A stretch of DNA of 8,582 bases from Paludibacteraceae bacterium (GTDB lineage Bacteria > Bacteroidota > Bacteroidia > Bacteroidales > Paludibacteraceae): the NCBI GenBank assembly GCA_024400275.1, contig JAKSMY010000070.1, forward strand, positions 1-8,582, in the 5' to 3' direction. A program made the translations under genes and the position numbers. This document shows, one piece after another, positions 1-6,493 of the stretch; position 1 is the first letter of the stretch, and each line of letters starts with the position of its first letter. A model generated the notes under the pieces. The model had not been told where the DNA came from. It ran no database searches and saw only the letters and a list, made by a program, of their open reading frames with translations.

Positions 1-1080
1 AATCTCTCGCCCTTGCCCAAAATCGTACGTGACATTGGCACCTATTTTCATGTCTAAATGGTGGGGGCTGTCGGGCTTGAGCAGTACATGTTTGGAACTA
101 ATTTCTCCAAAAACTTGGTGCGTATGTTGGTCCAAGTCCGTTTTCCACTTGTCATCTACGCCAACGCGTGCAGGGAACGGGTCAGCGTCATAACGGTTGT
201 ACTGCGAGCGTTGCAAGTCGGGCATGTAGTTGTAATCTGCCTCAATCTTCAATTCTCCCCCACGGAGATAGGTATGTTTATAGGACACTTGACCTTCTGC
301 TTTCAACTGGCGCTGGTGCATGTCACACACCGTGCCCGTACGCGATTCATTCCATTGTGGGTTGGCGTCGGTTACTTGGTTAATCCACAGCACTTCTCCA
401 CTGCGCGTCTGCTGATGAGCCATGCCAAAGGTCTCCCAAGTATAAATGGTCACCTCATCACGCTCGGTGGGATTCCATTGCAGTTGCAGTTTAGCCGTTT
501 CCTGCCCGAACTTGGTGCGTGTGGTATCGTTTATTTGGGCTTTTTGCATAGGCATTTCTTTGAGTCCATCGACGTACTCGGTGGGCTGAAAATACTCCGT
601 CATAACGCTGGAGCGGAGGGTAAACTTACCCTTTTTGTAGTTCAGCAGCACGCTTGGCTGGAAGTCCCATGAGGTGTTGGCATCGACCAAGACATTACCG
701 CTCAGCCCCTCCTTGTCAATGGCTTTGAGTTTGATGTTTATCACGCCGCCTTCACCGTTTTTCTGCTCGCTGACAGTGGGCGAGGTGGAAACTTCTATGA
801 CATCTATCTCCACTATTTTGGTCTGCATCAGCACAACATCTCTACTCTTGCCGGCATCTTTGCCATCAACCTGTATATTGAAATTAGAGAAAATATCGGC
901 AGACGACCTGTCCAACAATTCAGGCATAGCGCTCAGCACTTCCCTGACGCACGTGTTGGGCGACAGACCTAACTCGTTCACATGGATTATCTTCTTATCC
1001 GGCTTTATCTCCACCATATATTGCGCATTTACGCTCATGCAAAAAAGCAGTAGAAGTAATATGCCACGACACCTGTTCAT
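1..1080 (-). CDS. Outer-membrane beta-barrel / TonB-dependent-receptor-like protein, N-terminal part (runs off left edge)
   Basis: The frame is open for 360 codons from the ATG at 1080 down to base 1, so the C-terminus lies outside the window. Residues 1-19 form a Sec signal peptide (MNRCRGILLLLLFCMSVNA, then Q). Residues about 28-120 look like a TonB plug domain: they include REVLSAMPELL, a VDGK turn near 71-74, and a closing KIVEIDVIEVSTSPT then GEGGVINIKLK at 110-119. This fits the plug end of Bacteroidota receptors and of the OMP_b-brl_3 family. From about residue 122 the sequence alternates in short beta-strand-like stretches rich in aromatics, as expected of the barrel. There is no N-terminal carboxypeptidase-regulatory-like domain and no obvious TonB box, so it may be an outer-membrane barrel that does not use TonB. 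The start is supported by a promoter about 23 bases upstream. The substrate cannot be inferred. Confidence 0.85.
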   Translation of the reverse strand, partial: MNRCRGILLLLLFCMSVNAQYMVEIKPDKKIIHVNELGLSPNTCVREVLSAMPELLDRSSADIFSNFNIQVDGKDAGKSRDVVLMQTKIVEIDVIEVSTSPTVSEQKNGEGGVINIKLKAIDKEGLSGNVLVDANTSWDFQPSVLLNYKKGKFTLRSSVMTEYFQPTEYVDGLKEMPMQKAQINDTTRTKFGQETAKLQLQWNPTERDEVTIYTWETFGMAHQQTRSGEVLWINQVTDANPQWNESRTGTVCDMHQRQLKAEGQVSYKHTYLRGGELKIEADYNYMPDLQRSQYNRYDADPFPARVGVDDKWKTDLDQHTHQVFGEISSKHVLLKPDSPHHLDMKIGANVTYDFGQGREI

Positions 1081-1102
1081 TTTCTCTGTATAAACTTGGG
1101 CA

Positions 1103-1134
1103 CAAAGTTACAAAAAAAAACCGATATAGACAAA
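1103..1134 (-). promoter_or_regulatory. Bacteroidota-type promoter for the outer-membrane receptor gene
   Basis: On the minus strand, TTTG (1134-1131) is followed after 20 bases by TAACTTTG (1110-1103). This matches the known TTTG / TAnnTTTG promoter of Bacteroidota exactly. Transcription would begin near 1097, giving a leader of roughly 16 bases before the ATG at 1080. It faces away from the gltX promoter, and the two -33 boxes are separated by only 5 bases. Confidence 0.8.
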
Positions 1135-1139
1135 TTTTA

Positions 1140-1155
1140 TTTGCATATATGCAAA
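1140..1155. promoter_or_regulatory. Perfect 16-bp palindrome over the gltX -33 box (candidate operator)
   Basis: TTTGCATATATGCAAA reads the same on both strands. It includes the gltX -33 TTTG as its left end and lies 5 bases from the -33 box of the divergent receptor gene. A dimeric regulator bound here could affect both promoters. Palindromes arise by chance in AT-rich spacers, so the operator role is inference. Confidence 0.4.
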
Positions 1156-1171
1156 AAAAAGTGTAATTTTG
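1140..1171 (+). promoter_or_regulatory. Bacteroidota-type promoter for gltX and preA
   Basis: TTTG at 1140-1143 is followed after 20 bases by TAATTTTG at 1164-1171, a full match to the Bacteroidota promoter consensus. The start of transcription would be near 1178, leaving a 5' leader of about 35 bases before the gltX ATG at 1213. The stretch GTAATTTTGCAAC around the -7 box (1163-1175) recurs exactly in the promoter at 4394-4406. Confidence 0.8.
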
Positions 1172-1212
1172 CAACGTGTTATAAAATGGAATAATTTGTG
1201 ATAAACTAAAAT

Positions 1213-2805
1213 ATGAGAAAAGTTCGTGTTCGTTTTGCGCCGTCCCCAACGGGAGCGCTTCATATCGGCGGTGTGCGTACTGCCTTGTACAATTACCTGT
1301 TTGCCCGTCAACATGGTGGAGACATGTTGCTGCGTATCGAAGATACGGATTCCACCCGTTTTGTACCCGGAGCCGAAGAATATATCCTTGAGGCGCTGAA
1401 TTGGCTGGGTATTGACATCGACGAAGGTCTTCGTTGGAAGGACGGTCAGATTGAGCAAGTGGGCAATCACGGCCCTTATCGCCAGTCCGAACGCCGTGAG
1501 ATTTACCACCAGTATGTGGACCAACTCATCAACAGCGGTCATGCTTATTACGCCTTCGATACGCCTGACCAACTGGACGCCAAACGGGCCGAGATACCTA
1601 ATTTTCAATATGACGCGCGCACACGTATGCAGATGGATAACTCCCTCGTCATCGGTCTTGATGCTGCCAAACAGCGTATTGCCGCAGGCGAGAAATACGT
1701 GGTGCGGTTCCTGATTGAGCCCAACGAGGACATCACCGTTCACGACCTTATTCGCGGCGATGTTACCATCAACAGCAGTATTTTGGACGATAAGGTGCTC
1801 TATAAATCGGCTGACGACCTGCCCACTTACCACCTCGCCAATATCGTGGACGACCATTTGATGGAGGTTTCTCACGTCATTCGTGGCGAAGAGTGGTTGC
1901 CCTCTGCCCCACTCCATGTGCTCCTCTACCGTGCCTTCGGTTGGGCAGACACGATGCCTGAATTTGCACACCTGCCTTTGCTGCTCAAGCCCGACGGCAA
2001 CGGCAAACTCAGCAAGCGCGACGGCGATCGGCTCGGCTTCCCTGTCTTCCCGTTGGAGTTCCACAACCCCAAAGACGGCACTGTTTCCAGCGGCTACCGT
2101 GAAAGCGGTTATTTCCCCGAAGCCGTCATCAATTTCCTTGCCTTGCTCGGTTGGCACAACACGGGCGACCAAGAGATGTTCACCATGGACGAACTAATCC
2201 AGCAGTTCTCGCTGGACCGCGTCAGCAAGTCCGGTGCCAAGTTCGACTACGAAAAGGGCAAGTGGTTCAATCACCAATACCTGCAACTCAAATCCAACGA
2301 AGAACTGGCTGCTCTTTTTATGCCGATTTTGAGCGAAAAACTTGCAGGGACTTCCCCTGTTCTTATCGGTAGTACAGCGGTAGTAGAACCTTTGGTGGCT
2401 AAAGTCATAAGTTTGGTTAAAGACCGTGTGAACTTCGTGCCGGAGTTGTGGGAGCAAGCCAATTTCTTCTTTGTAGCCCCCACCGAGTATGATGAGAAGT
2501 CCCTTGCCAAACGCTGGAAAGAAGACAGTCCGCGTCACATGACCGAACTGCTGGCACTTTTGGAAGGTATAGACGAGAAAGATTGGTACACGCCGGAAGG
2601 CAAAACTGCCGAGGAAGGTGTACTTAATACTGTGGTAATGAATTGGATAGCCGAACACGAATATGGTGTTGGCATTGTGATGAATGCTTTCCGTATCTGC
2701 TTGGTAGGTGCAGCCCGTGGTCCGCATATTTGGTCCATCACGGACGTACTCGGTAAGGAGGAAACCCTGTGCCGTGTTCGCACCGCCCTCCAACGCCTTG
2801 CCTAA
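1213..2805 (+). CDS. gltX: Glutamyl-tRNA synthetase
   Basis: This cytoplasmic class I aminoacyl-tRNA synthetase joins glutamate to tRNA-Glu using ATP. The 530 residues begin [20 protein letters not shown], with the HIGH-type ATP motif as HIGG at 17-20 and RIEDTD at 41-46. The second ATP-binding motif is KLSKR at 265-269. The E. coli-type zinc ligands near residues 98-127 are absent: the segment reads [11 protein letters not shown], with no cysteines. After KLSKR there is an insertion, roughly 275-302 ([14 protein letters not shown], then [13 protein letters not shown]), which is typical of Bacteroidota GluRS and helps explain why the protein is longer than the usual 470-505 residues. The C-terminal anticodon-binding helical region appears intact and ends [10 protein letters not shown]. 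The start follows a recognisable promoter and an A-rich leader (ataaactaaaat). The PreA-like gene begins 26 bases downstream, so the two are probably co-transcribed. Whether the enzyme also charges tRNA-Gln cannot be judged from this window. Confidence 0.97.
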   Translation: MRKVRVRFAPSPTGALHIGGVRTALYNYLFARQHGGDMLLRIEDTDSTRFVPGAEEYILEALNWLGIDIDEGLRWKDGQIEQVGNHGPYRQSERREIYHQYVDQLINSGHAYYAFDTPDQLDAKRAEIPNFQYDARTRMQMDNSLVIGLDAAKQRIAAGEKYVVRFLIEPNEDITVHDLIRGDVTINSSILDDKVLYKSADDLPTYHLANIVDDHLMEVSHVIRGEEWLPSAPLHVLLYRAFGWADTMPEFAHLPLLLKPDGNGKLSKRDGDRLGFPVFPLEFHNPKDGTVSSGYRESGYFPEAVINFLALLGWHNTGDQEMFTMDELIQQFSLDRVSKSGAKFDYEKGKWFNHQYLQLKSNEELAALFMPILSEKLAGTSPVLIGSTAVVEPLVAKVISLVKDRVNFVPELWEQANFFFVAPTEYDEKSLAKRWKEDSPRHMTELLALLEGIDEKDWYTPEGKTAEEGVLNTVVMNWIAEHEYGVGIVMNAFRICLVGAARGPHIWSITDVLGKEETLCRVRTALQRLA

Positions 2806-2831
2806 TAATCACCTACACAATCTCTTAATCT

Positions 2832-4292
2832 ATGTTAAACATCAAAGACGAGGCACAACGGTGCCTATTGTGCATACAAGCACCTTGTAATGACACATGT
2901 CCAAAAGACCTTCACCCTGCTCGCGGATTGCGTGCCTTGCGTTTTGACAATACAGAGAACGCAGGTCATTGGCTGACTACGGCCTGTGCCGATTGCGACG
3001 CACCGTGCGAAAAAGCATGTCTTCATACCGATTTTCCTATTCGTATCAAGGAGTTGGCACACCAAATCAATGCATCGGTGGAGACATCGGCAGTAGAAGA
3101 ATCGTCATTGCCCTCGTTGGAAATAGATTTTTGTGGAGTACATTGTGAAAATCCCTTCTTCCTTGCTTCATCTGCCATCTGCACCAATTACGACATGGTG
3201 GCACGCGCTTTTGATATGGGCTGGGGCGGTGTCGTATTCAAAACGATTGGCACACAACCCATGAAAGAAGTCTGTCCGCGCTTTGACGAGACGGACCACT
3301 GGAACGGCTTCAGGAACATGGAGCAAATATCCGAGAACACTCCCGAAGAGAACTTTGCCATCCTTAAACGCCTCAAACAAAACTACCCTACCAAGGTCAT
3401 TGTCGCCAGCATCATGGGACAGACCGAAGAAGAGTGGATGGACCTGGCCAAACAAGCCGAAGCAGCAGGGGCGGATATTATCGAACTCAATTTCTCCTGC
3501 CCGCAAATGCGACTGACTAACATGGGGTCGGATGTGGGACAAAACCCCGAACTGGTGGCATTCTACACGGGCTATGTCAAGCATGTGGTAAAAATACCCG
3601 TGCTTGCCAAGATGACACCTAACATAACACATATTTCTCAGCCGGCTTTGGCTGCCTATTTCGCCAATGCTGACGGCATTGCTGCCATCAATACCATCAA
3701 GTCGGTTACGATGTCCGAGTTGTCGATGGTAAACGGACAACGCACCATATCGGGATACTCCGGTCGGGCAATAAAACCGATTGCGCTAAGACATATTCTC
3801 GAATTGGTCACCAACCCGATGCTTCAAAAAGCACAACATCGTATGGAGTATTCTGGCATAGGCGGTATTGAGACATGGCGCGATGCGCTGGAATACATTC
3901 AGTTAGGGTGCGCTAATGTGCAGATTTGTACCGCCGTCATGCAGTTCGGTTATCGCATTATCGAAGACCTGACTTTAGGACTGCGAACATACATGGCGGA
4001 AAATAATATTCAGCACCTTCGCGATTTAGTTGGCAGCGAAGTTAGCAGTTTTGTGCGTCCCTCGGATTTGGACCGCAGCACGATGGTCTTCCCCAAGTTT
4101 AAGCATGATAAATGTAATGGTTGCGGACGATGCTATATTGCCTGTCAAGATGCAGGACATCAGGCCATTGAGTTCGGTGCCGACCGCCAACCCAAACTGA
4201 TAGGAACAAAATGTGTCGGCTGTCATCTATGCCGTCTCGTTTGCCCCGAGAACGCTATCACCCAAGCCCTCCGCATACCTAAGAAAGAGTAA
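2832..4292 (+). CDS. preA: PreA-like dihydropyrimidine dehydrogenase subunit with an extra N-terminal Fe-S domain
   Basis: This is a flavin/iron-sulfur oxidoreductase related to E. coli PreA and to the C-terminal half of mammalian dihydropyrimidine dehydrogenase. That family interconverts uracil or thymine and their dihydro forms. Residues about 96-400 are a dihydroorotate-dehydrogenase-like FMN barrel, closely resembling PreA (WGGVVFKTIG, SGYSG, SGIGGIETW). NFSCP at 220-224 places the likely catalytic cysteine at C223, and INTIKS at 286-291 covers the substrate loop. The C-terminus has two 4Fe-4S motifs, C428/C431/C434/C438 and C461/C464/C467/C471. Unlike E. coli PreA (about 411 residues), this 486-residue protein starts with a GltD/PreT-type Fe-S helical module: C11/C14/C19/C23 and C52/C55/C59/C63. 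The FAD/NAD(P)H domain that normally follows that module is missing, and no preT lies in the window. The electron donor and true substrate are therefore open. It follows gltX by 26 bases. Confidence 0.9.
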   Translation: MLNIKDEAQRCLLCIQAPCNDTCPKDLHPARGLRALRFDNTENAGHWLTTACADCDAPCEKACLHTDFPIRIKELAHQINASVETSAVEESSLPSLEIDFCGVHCENPFFLASSAICTNYDMVARAFDMGWGGVVFKTIGTQPMKEVCPRFDETDHWNGFRNMEQISENTPEENFAILKRLKQNYPTKVIVASIMGQTEEEWMDLAKQAEAAGADIIELNFSCPQMRLTNMGSDVGQNPELVAFYTGYVKHVVKIPVLAKMTPNITHISQPALAAYFANADGIAAINTIKSVTMSELSMVNGQRTISGYSGRAIKPIALRHILELVTNPMLQKAQHRMEYSGIGGIETWRDALEYIQLGCANVQICTAVMQFGYRIIEDLTLGLRTYMAENNIQHLRDLVGSEVSSFVRPSDLDRSTMVFPKFKHDKCNGCGRCYIACQDAGHQAIEFGADRQPKLIGTKCVGCHLCRLVCPENAITQALRIPKKE

Positions 4293-4370
4293 TACCATCA
4301 CCGTATTCGGATACAACGCAGCAATCTATATTACTTAATCTCTAAAATTTACAAAATAGTTAACAAAAAA

Positions 4371-4402
4371 GTTGCATAAGTCAATTTTTTATTGTAATTT
4401 TG
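4371..4402 (+). promoter_or_regulatory. Bacteroidota-type promoter for the structured RNA
   Basis: GTTG (4371-4374, one base off TTTG) is followed after 20 bases by TAATTTTG (4395-4402), an exact -7 box. The site is framed by an inverted repeat, GTTGCA at 4371-4376 and TGCAAC at 4401-4406. Expected initiation is near 4409, over 330 bases ahead of the next start codon. The promoter therefore drives a long non-coding transcript or leader. Confidence 0.7.
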
Positions 4403-4408
4403 CAACAG

Positions 4409-4704
4409 ATTTCACAAAGGGAGATATTCTCTTATGTGAAATGACATATTGAAAAAGGCGTTTAACGCGCTTTGTTCTTGGCGGTTCAGAATGTGAGAAG
4501 TTCTATAGGTCAATGCCAAGGCGAAGCAACGAAAATGTCTGTATTGTGTGTATTTGTACACACCTTTTGCGCGTATATTTGCGTGATATATTTTAAGGTG
4601 TAGTGATACATACGGTGCAGGTCGAAGTTGCTCGTTTTACATTGACAGGCATCTTCTCACAGCCCAGAACCGCAGGACGAGTAAATTTCGTACCTGCGCT
4701 TTTT
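4409..4704 (+). ncRNA. Structured non-coding RNA or leader, about 300 nt; possible Bacteroidales 6S-like RNA
   Basis: The stretch has no credible reading frame. It is bounded by a Bacteroidota promoter and an intrinsic terminator, and it folds extensively by eye. Hairpin one is 4411-4440 (TTCACA with TGTGAA, inner GAGA with TCTC). Hairpin two is 4454-4473 (AAAGGCGT with ACGC-g-CTTT). A long rod spans 4481-4673: GCGGTTC 4481-4487 with GAACCGC 4667-4673; GTGAGAAG 4493-4500 with CTTCTCAC 4653-4660; GTCAATG 4509-4515 with CATTGAC 4640-4646; AGCAAC 4525-4530 with GTTGCT 4627-4632. Inside it sits a perfect hairpin, GTGTGTA-TTTG-TACACAC (4546-4563). An unbranched outer rod with internal loops recalls 6S RNA, and the Bacteroidales-1 RNA motif is 6S in this order, but I cannot confirm the family. 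tmRNA, RNase P RNA and SRP RNA signatures were not seen. Alternatively it is an attenuator leader for the gene at 4742. Confidence 0.65.
4671..4704 (+). terminator. Intrinsic terminator of the structured RNA
   Basis: CGCAGGACGA (4671-4680) pairs with TCGTACCTGCG (4688-4698) as a 10-bp stem with one bulged A and a 7-base loop. A C and five T residues follow (4700-4704). Its 3' arm can alternatively pair with GCAGGTCGAA at 4617-4626, so termination could be conditional. Confidence 0.75.
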
Positions 4705-4741
4705 GTATATATCAATTAATGATAACTAAAACAATACAACA

Positions 4742-6217
4742 ATGAGAAATTATCAAATTTTAACAAACACTATGAGGTTACACCTCTTTATTGGCGTTTT
4801 TATTCTCGCCACATCAAACATTTTTGCTCAACTAACCAACGAAAACATTACCATCCAGAAAAGAGGTTGGAATGATAGTTTTAGTGCTCGAATTGATAAA
4901 CAAGCCCAAAATTTAAAAAATGAACTGCTAAATTGCGAATATACGAAATATCTTTCTTCTGCAAATTTGGAAGTGATTTATTCGAATGATCAAGCTAAAA
5001 CATCATTAACAATACCATACAGCCAACATATGGCCACTTTTAGTCCTAATTGGATGTTCGGAACTAATGGATTTGATAGTAAAGGCATTTCGACTGTAAT
5101 GAATATCTTATATAACTTTCAAGTAGCGTTTGCGAGAGAAGATTTTTCTCTTGATAAAAAAATTCTTGCAGCACCACTAACATTATATATTATGAAAGAC
5201 AGCAAAAATTGGGCTTGTTTTCAGGCATTTTTGTATATAAGTGATTATTATCCTAGACTGACACTTAGTCCCTATTTTAAGATTTGTAATAATGGGAAAG
5301 AATATATGTACACTTCGACAACAAGCGAGTGTATTAACGTTTTTGGCTATGTCTTTGGTGGAGATATCACAGATCATCTTAGCGGGGAAATAGATTCTAA
5401 AGCTAAAATATTTGCTACTTTCTTTAACTGTGGTAATGAATATAATAGTCAGCGTAATGAGTTACTCCAGAAAGAAGATGCAATAATTCAAAAGCAACGC
5501 GCCATAGAGGAAGAAGAACAGAGAAAAAAGGATTTCCAAGATGAAACTATTGAAATTCTCTCCCGTCCTAAAAAGACGTATGCTTATTCTACATTAAAGT
5601 CTAAACCAACAATCAATTTTGATTTGGTTTTTGATTCCGTTTTGATAGTTGAAAAAAACCAGTATTGGTACAAAGTTGGTACAATCACTAATAAGTTAAA
5701 TCTAATAATTGACACTCTAGGTAAAATTTCTGATATTCAACTTTATACCTACGGATATGGTTGGTTATCGGAATCAAGGTATCAAAAACTACCTGAAAAT
5801 GAGTATAGAAAAGCCATTGAAGATAGATTAATTAGGCATTTGACTATTAATGCTACTAAAGAATATCCTTTGCATGGTGTCACTCTTCCTGTTAATTGGT
5901 CAACGGAAGTAAGTTTATCTTCAGATGACCGTTTCATAACGTATTTGAAAACAGTCTTTACATTTAATAGAAAAACAGGAGCGTATATCCTCAAGGACGA
6001 GAAAAAAGCAATCTCTGCCTTGCAAAGTTTTGAAAATAAAGATCAAATCATACAAGATTTAGTCTCTTGTGTCAACTTAACATATAGTGATAAGACGGCC
6101 AAGAAATTAGTAATTTCAACTCGTATATTTAACACGTACTTAAAATTTACTTTTACGGATTTTGGTCAAATCGTGTCTAAAGATATGGGGTATAAATTCG
6201 ACCTATTTTGTGAGTGA
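4742..6217 (+). CDS. Secreted protein of unknown family, AT-rich
   Basis: I do not recognise the family. The 491-residue product has a Sec signal peptide with hydrophobic core LHLFIGVFILATSNIFA and likely cleavage before Q30, so it should reach the periplasm or be exported. No lipobox cysteine is seen. ATG 4742 follows an A-rich leader (ataactaaaacaatacaaca). The in-frame ATG at 4772 would give a more typical signal peptide (MRLHLFIG) and is a real alternative. Residues about 236-268 form a charged, probably coiled-coil linker (EEEEQRKKDFQDE) between an N-terminal region (about 31-230) and a C-terminal region (about 275-491). The mature protein has several cysteines, for example C64, C159, C182, C197 and C230. 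Base composition is markedly AT-rich: the line at 4921 is 30% G+C against 52% for the gltX line at 1321. This suggests recent acquisition. No clear promoter lies between the RNA terminator and the start. Expression may come from readthrough or from a weak TATATTTG box at 4574-4581. Confidence 0.8.
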   Translation: MRNYQILTNTMRLHLFIGVFILATSNIFAQLTNENITIQKRGWNDSFSARIDKQAQNLKNELLNCEYTKYLSSANLEVIYSNDQAKTSLTIPYSQHMATFSPNWMFGTNGFDSKGISTVMNILYNFQVAFAREDFSLDKKILAAPLTLYIMKDSKNWACFQAFLYISDYYPRLTLSPYFKICNNGKEYMYTSTTSECINVFGYVFGGDITDHLSGEIDSKAKIFATFFNCGNEYNSQRNELLQKEDAIIQKQRAIEEEEQRKKDFQDETIEILSRPKKTYAYSTLKSKPTINFDLVFDSVLIVEKNQYWYKVGTITNKLNLIIDTLGKISDIQLYTYGYGWLSESRYQKLPENEYRKAIEDRLIRHLTINATKEYPLHGVTLPVNWSTEVSLSSDDRFITYLKTVFTFNRKTGAYILKDEKKAISALQSFENKDQIIQDLVSCVNLTYSDKTAKKLVISTRIFNTYLKFTFTDFGQIVSKDMGYKFDLFCE

Positions 6218-6223
6218 TTTTAT

Positions 6224-6268
6224 AAAACAAGTGATGTTCTGTAACTAGGAACACACTCTTGTTTTTTT
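6224..6268 (+). terminator. Intrinsic terminator after the orphan secreted-protein gene
   Basis: AAAACAAG (6224-6231) pairs with CTTGTTTT (6258-6265). Inner pairing of GTG and TGTTC with GAACA and CAC closes most of the loop, and a run of seven T follows G6261. It lies 6 bases past the stop at 6217. Confidence 0.7.
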
Positions 6269-6355
6269 GAAAGATGGGAATAAAGAAAAATATAAACTCT
6301 AGAAATCCTAGACCACTGGCGTTATTCGAGAAAAGTCAAAGAAATAAAGCTATAC

Positions 6356-6388
6356 AACAAGAGGAGACCGAAATCTCCTCTTGTTTTT
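6356..6388 (+). terminator. Second strong intrinsic terminator
   Basis: AACAAGAGGAGA (6356-6367) and TCTCCTCTTGTT (6374-6385) form a perfect 12-bp stem with a 6-base loop (CCGAAA). The T-run at 6384-6388 is partly in the stem. It points rightward and lies about 90 bases after the first terminator. It may be a backup stop protecting the convergent gene on the minus strand, or it may end a separate short transcript. Confidence 0.75.
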
Positions 6389-6452
6389 GTTAGTGGACTA
6401 GTTCGTTAAGAAACCTCCTACCCTGCCAAATAACTTAATAAATATCGCGGTG

Positions 6453-6491
6453 ACTGGAAAAAAAGTCCAGTGTCGGGGTTGGAGAGACCCC
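6453..6491 (-). terminator. Possible terminator of the DUF362-DUF1893 gene
   Basis: Read on the minus strand just past the stop at 6494, GGGGT (6491-6487) and ACCCC (6479-6475) form a 5-bp hairpin with a 7-base loop. A run of seven T (6464-6458) lies about 10 bases further on, flanked by ACTGG/CCAGT. The gap between stem and T-run is larger than in a classical intrinsic terminator, so this is tentative. Confidence 0.35.
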
Positions 6492-6493
6492 CA

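Noticed and set aside
58..1093. Plus-strand open frames at 58-672 and 674-1093
   Set aside because: They are antisense to the receptor gene, which has a signal peptide, plug motifs and a promoter. The plus-strand products have no recognisable features.
1108..2172. Long minus-strand open frame (354 codons) opposite gltX
   Set aside because: It is antisense to a clear glutamyl-tRNA synthetase, its sequence resembles no family, and its length reflects the codon bias of the real gene.
2194..3740. Minus-strand open frames opposite the end of gltX and the start of preA
   Set aside because: Both plus-strand genes have strong family motifs across these stretches, and the antisense products look random.
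4574..4581. TATATTTG box inside the structured RNA as a promoter for the 4742 gene
   Set aside because: The nearest TTTG (4553-4556) is only 17 bases upstream instead of about 20, so it is too weak to call a promoter.
4403..4741. Known riboswitch, tmRNA, RNase P RNA or SRP RNA
   Set aside because: I looked for the characteristic conserved cores and end sequences and found none. Only 6S-like architecture remains plausible.
6274..6393. 39-codon frame starting MGIKKNINSRN and ending SSCFC
   Set aside because: It reads straight through the second terminator hairpin, which dictates its last residues. It has no clear promoter or recognisable product, so coding is unproven.
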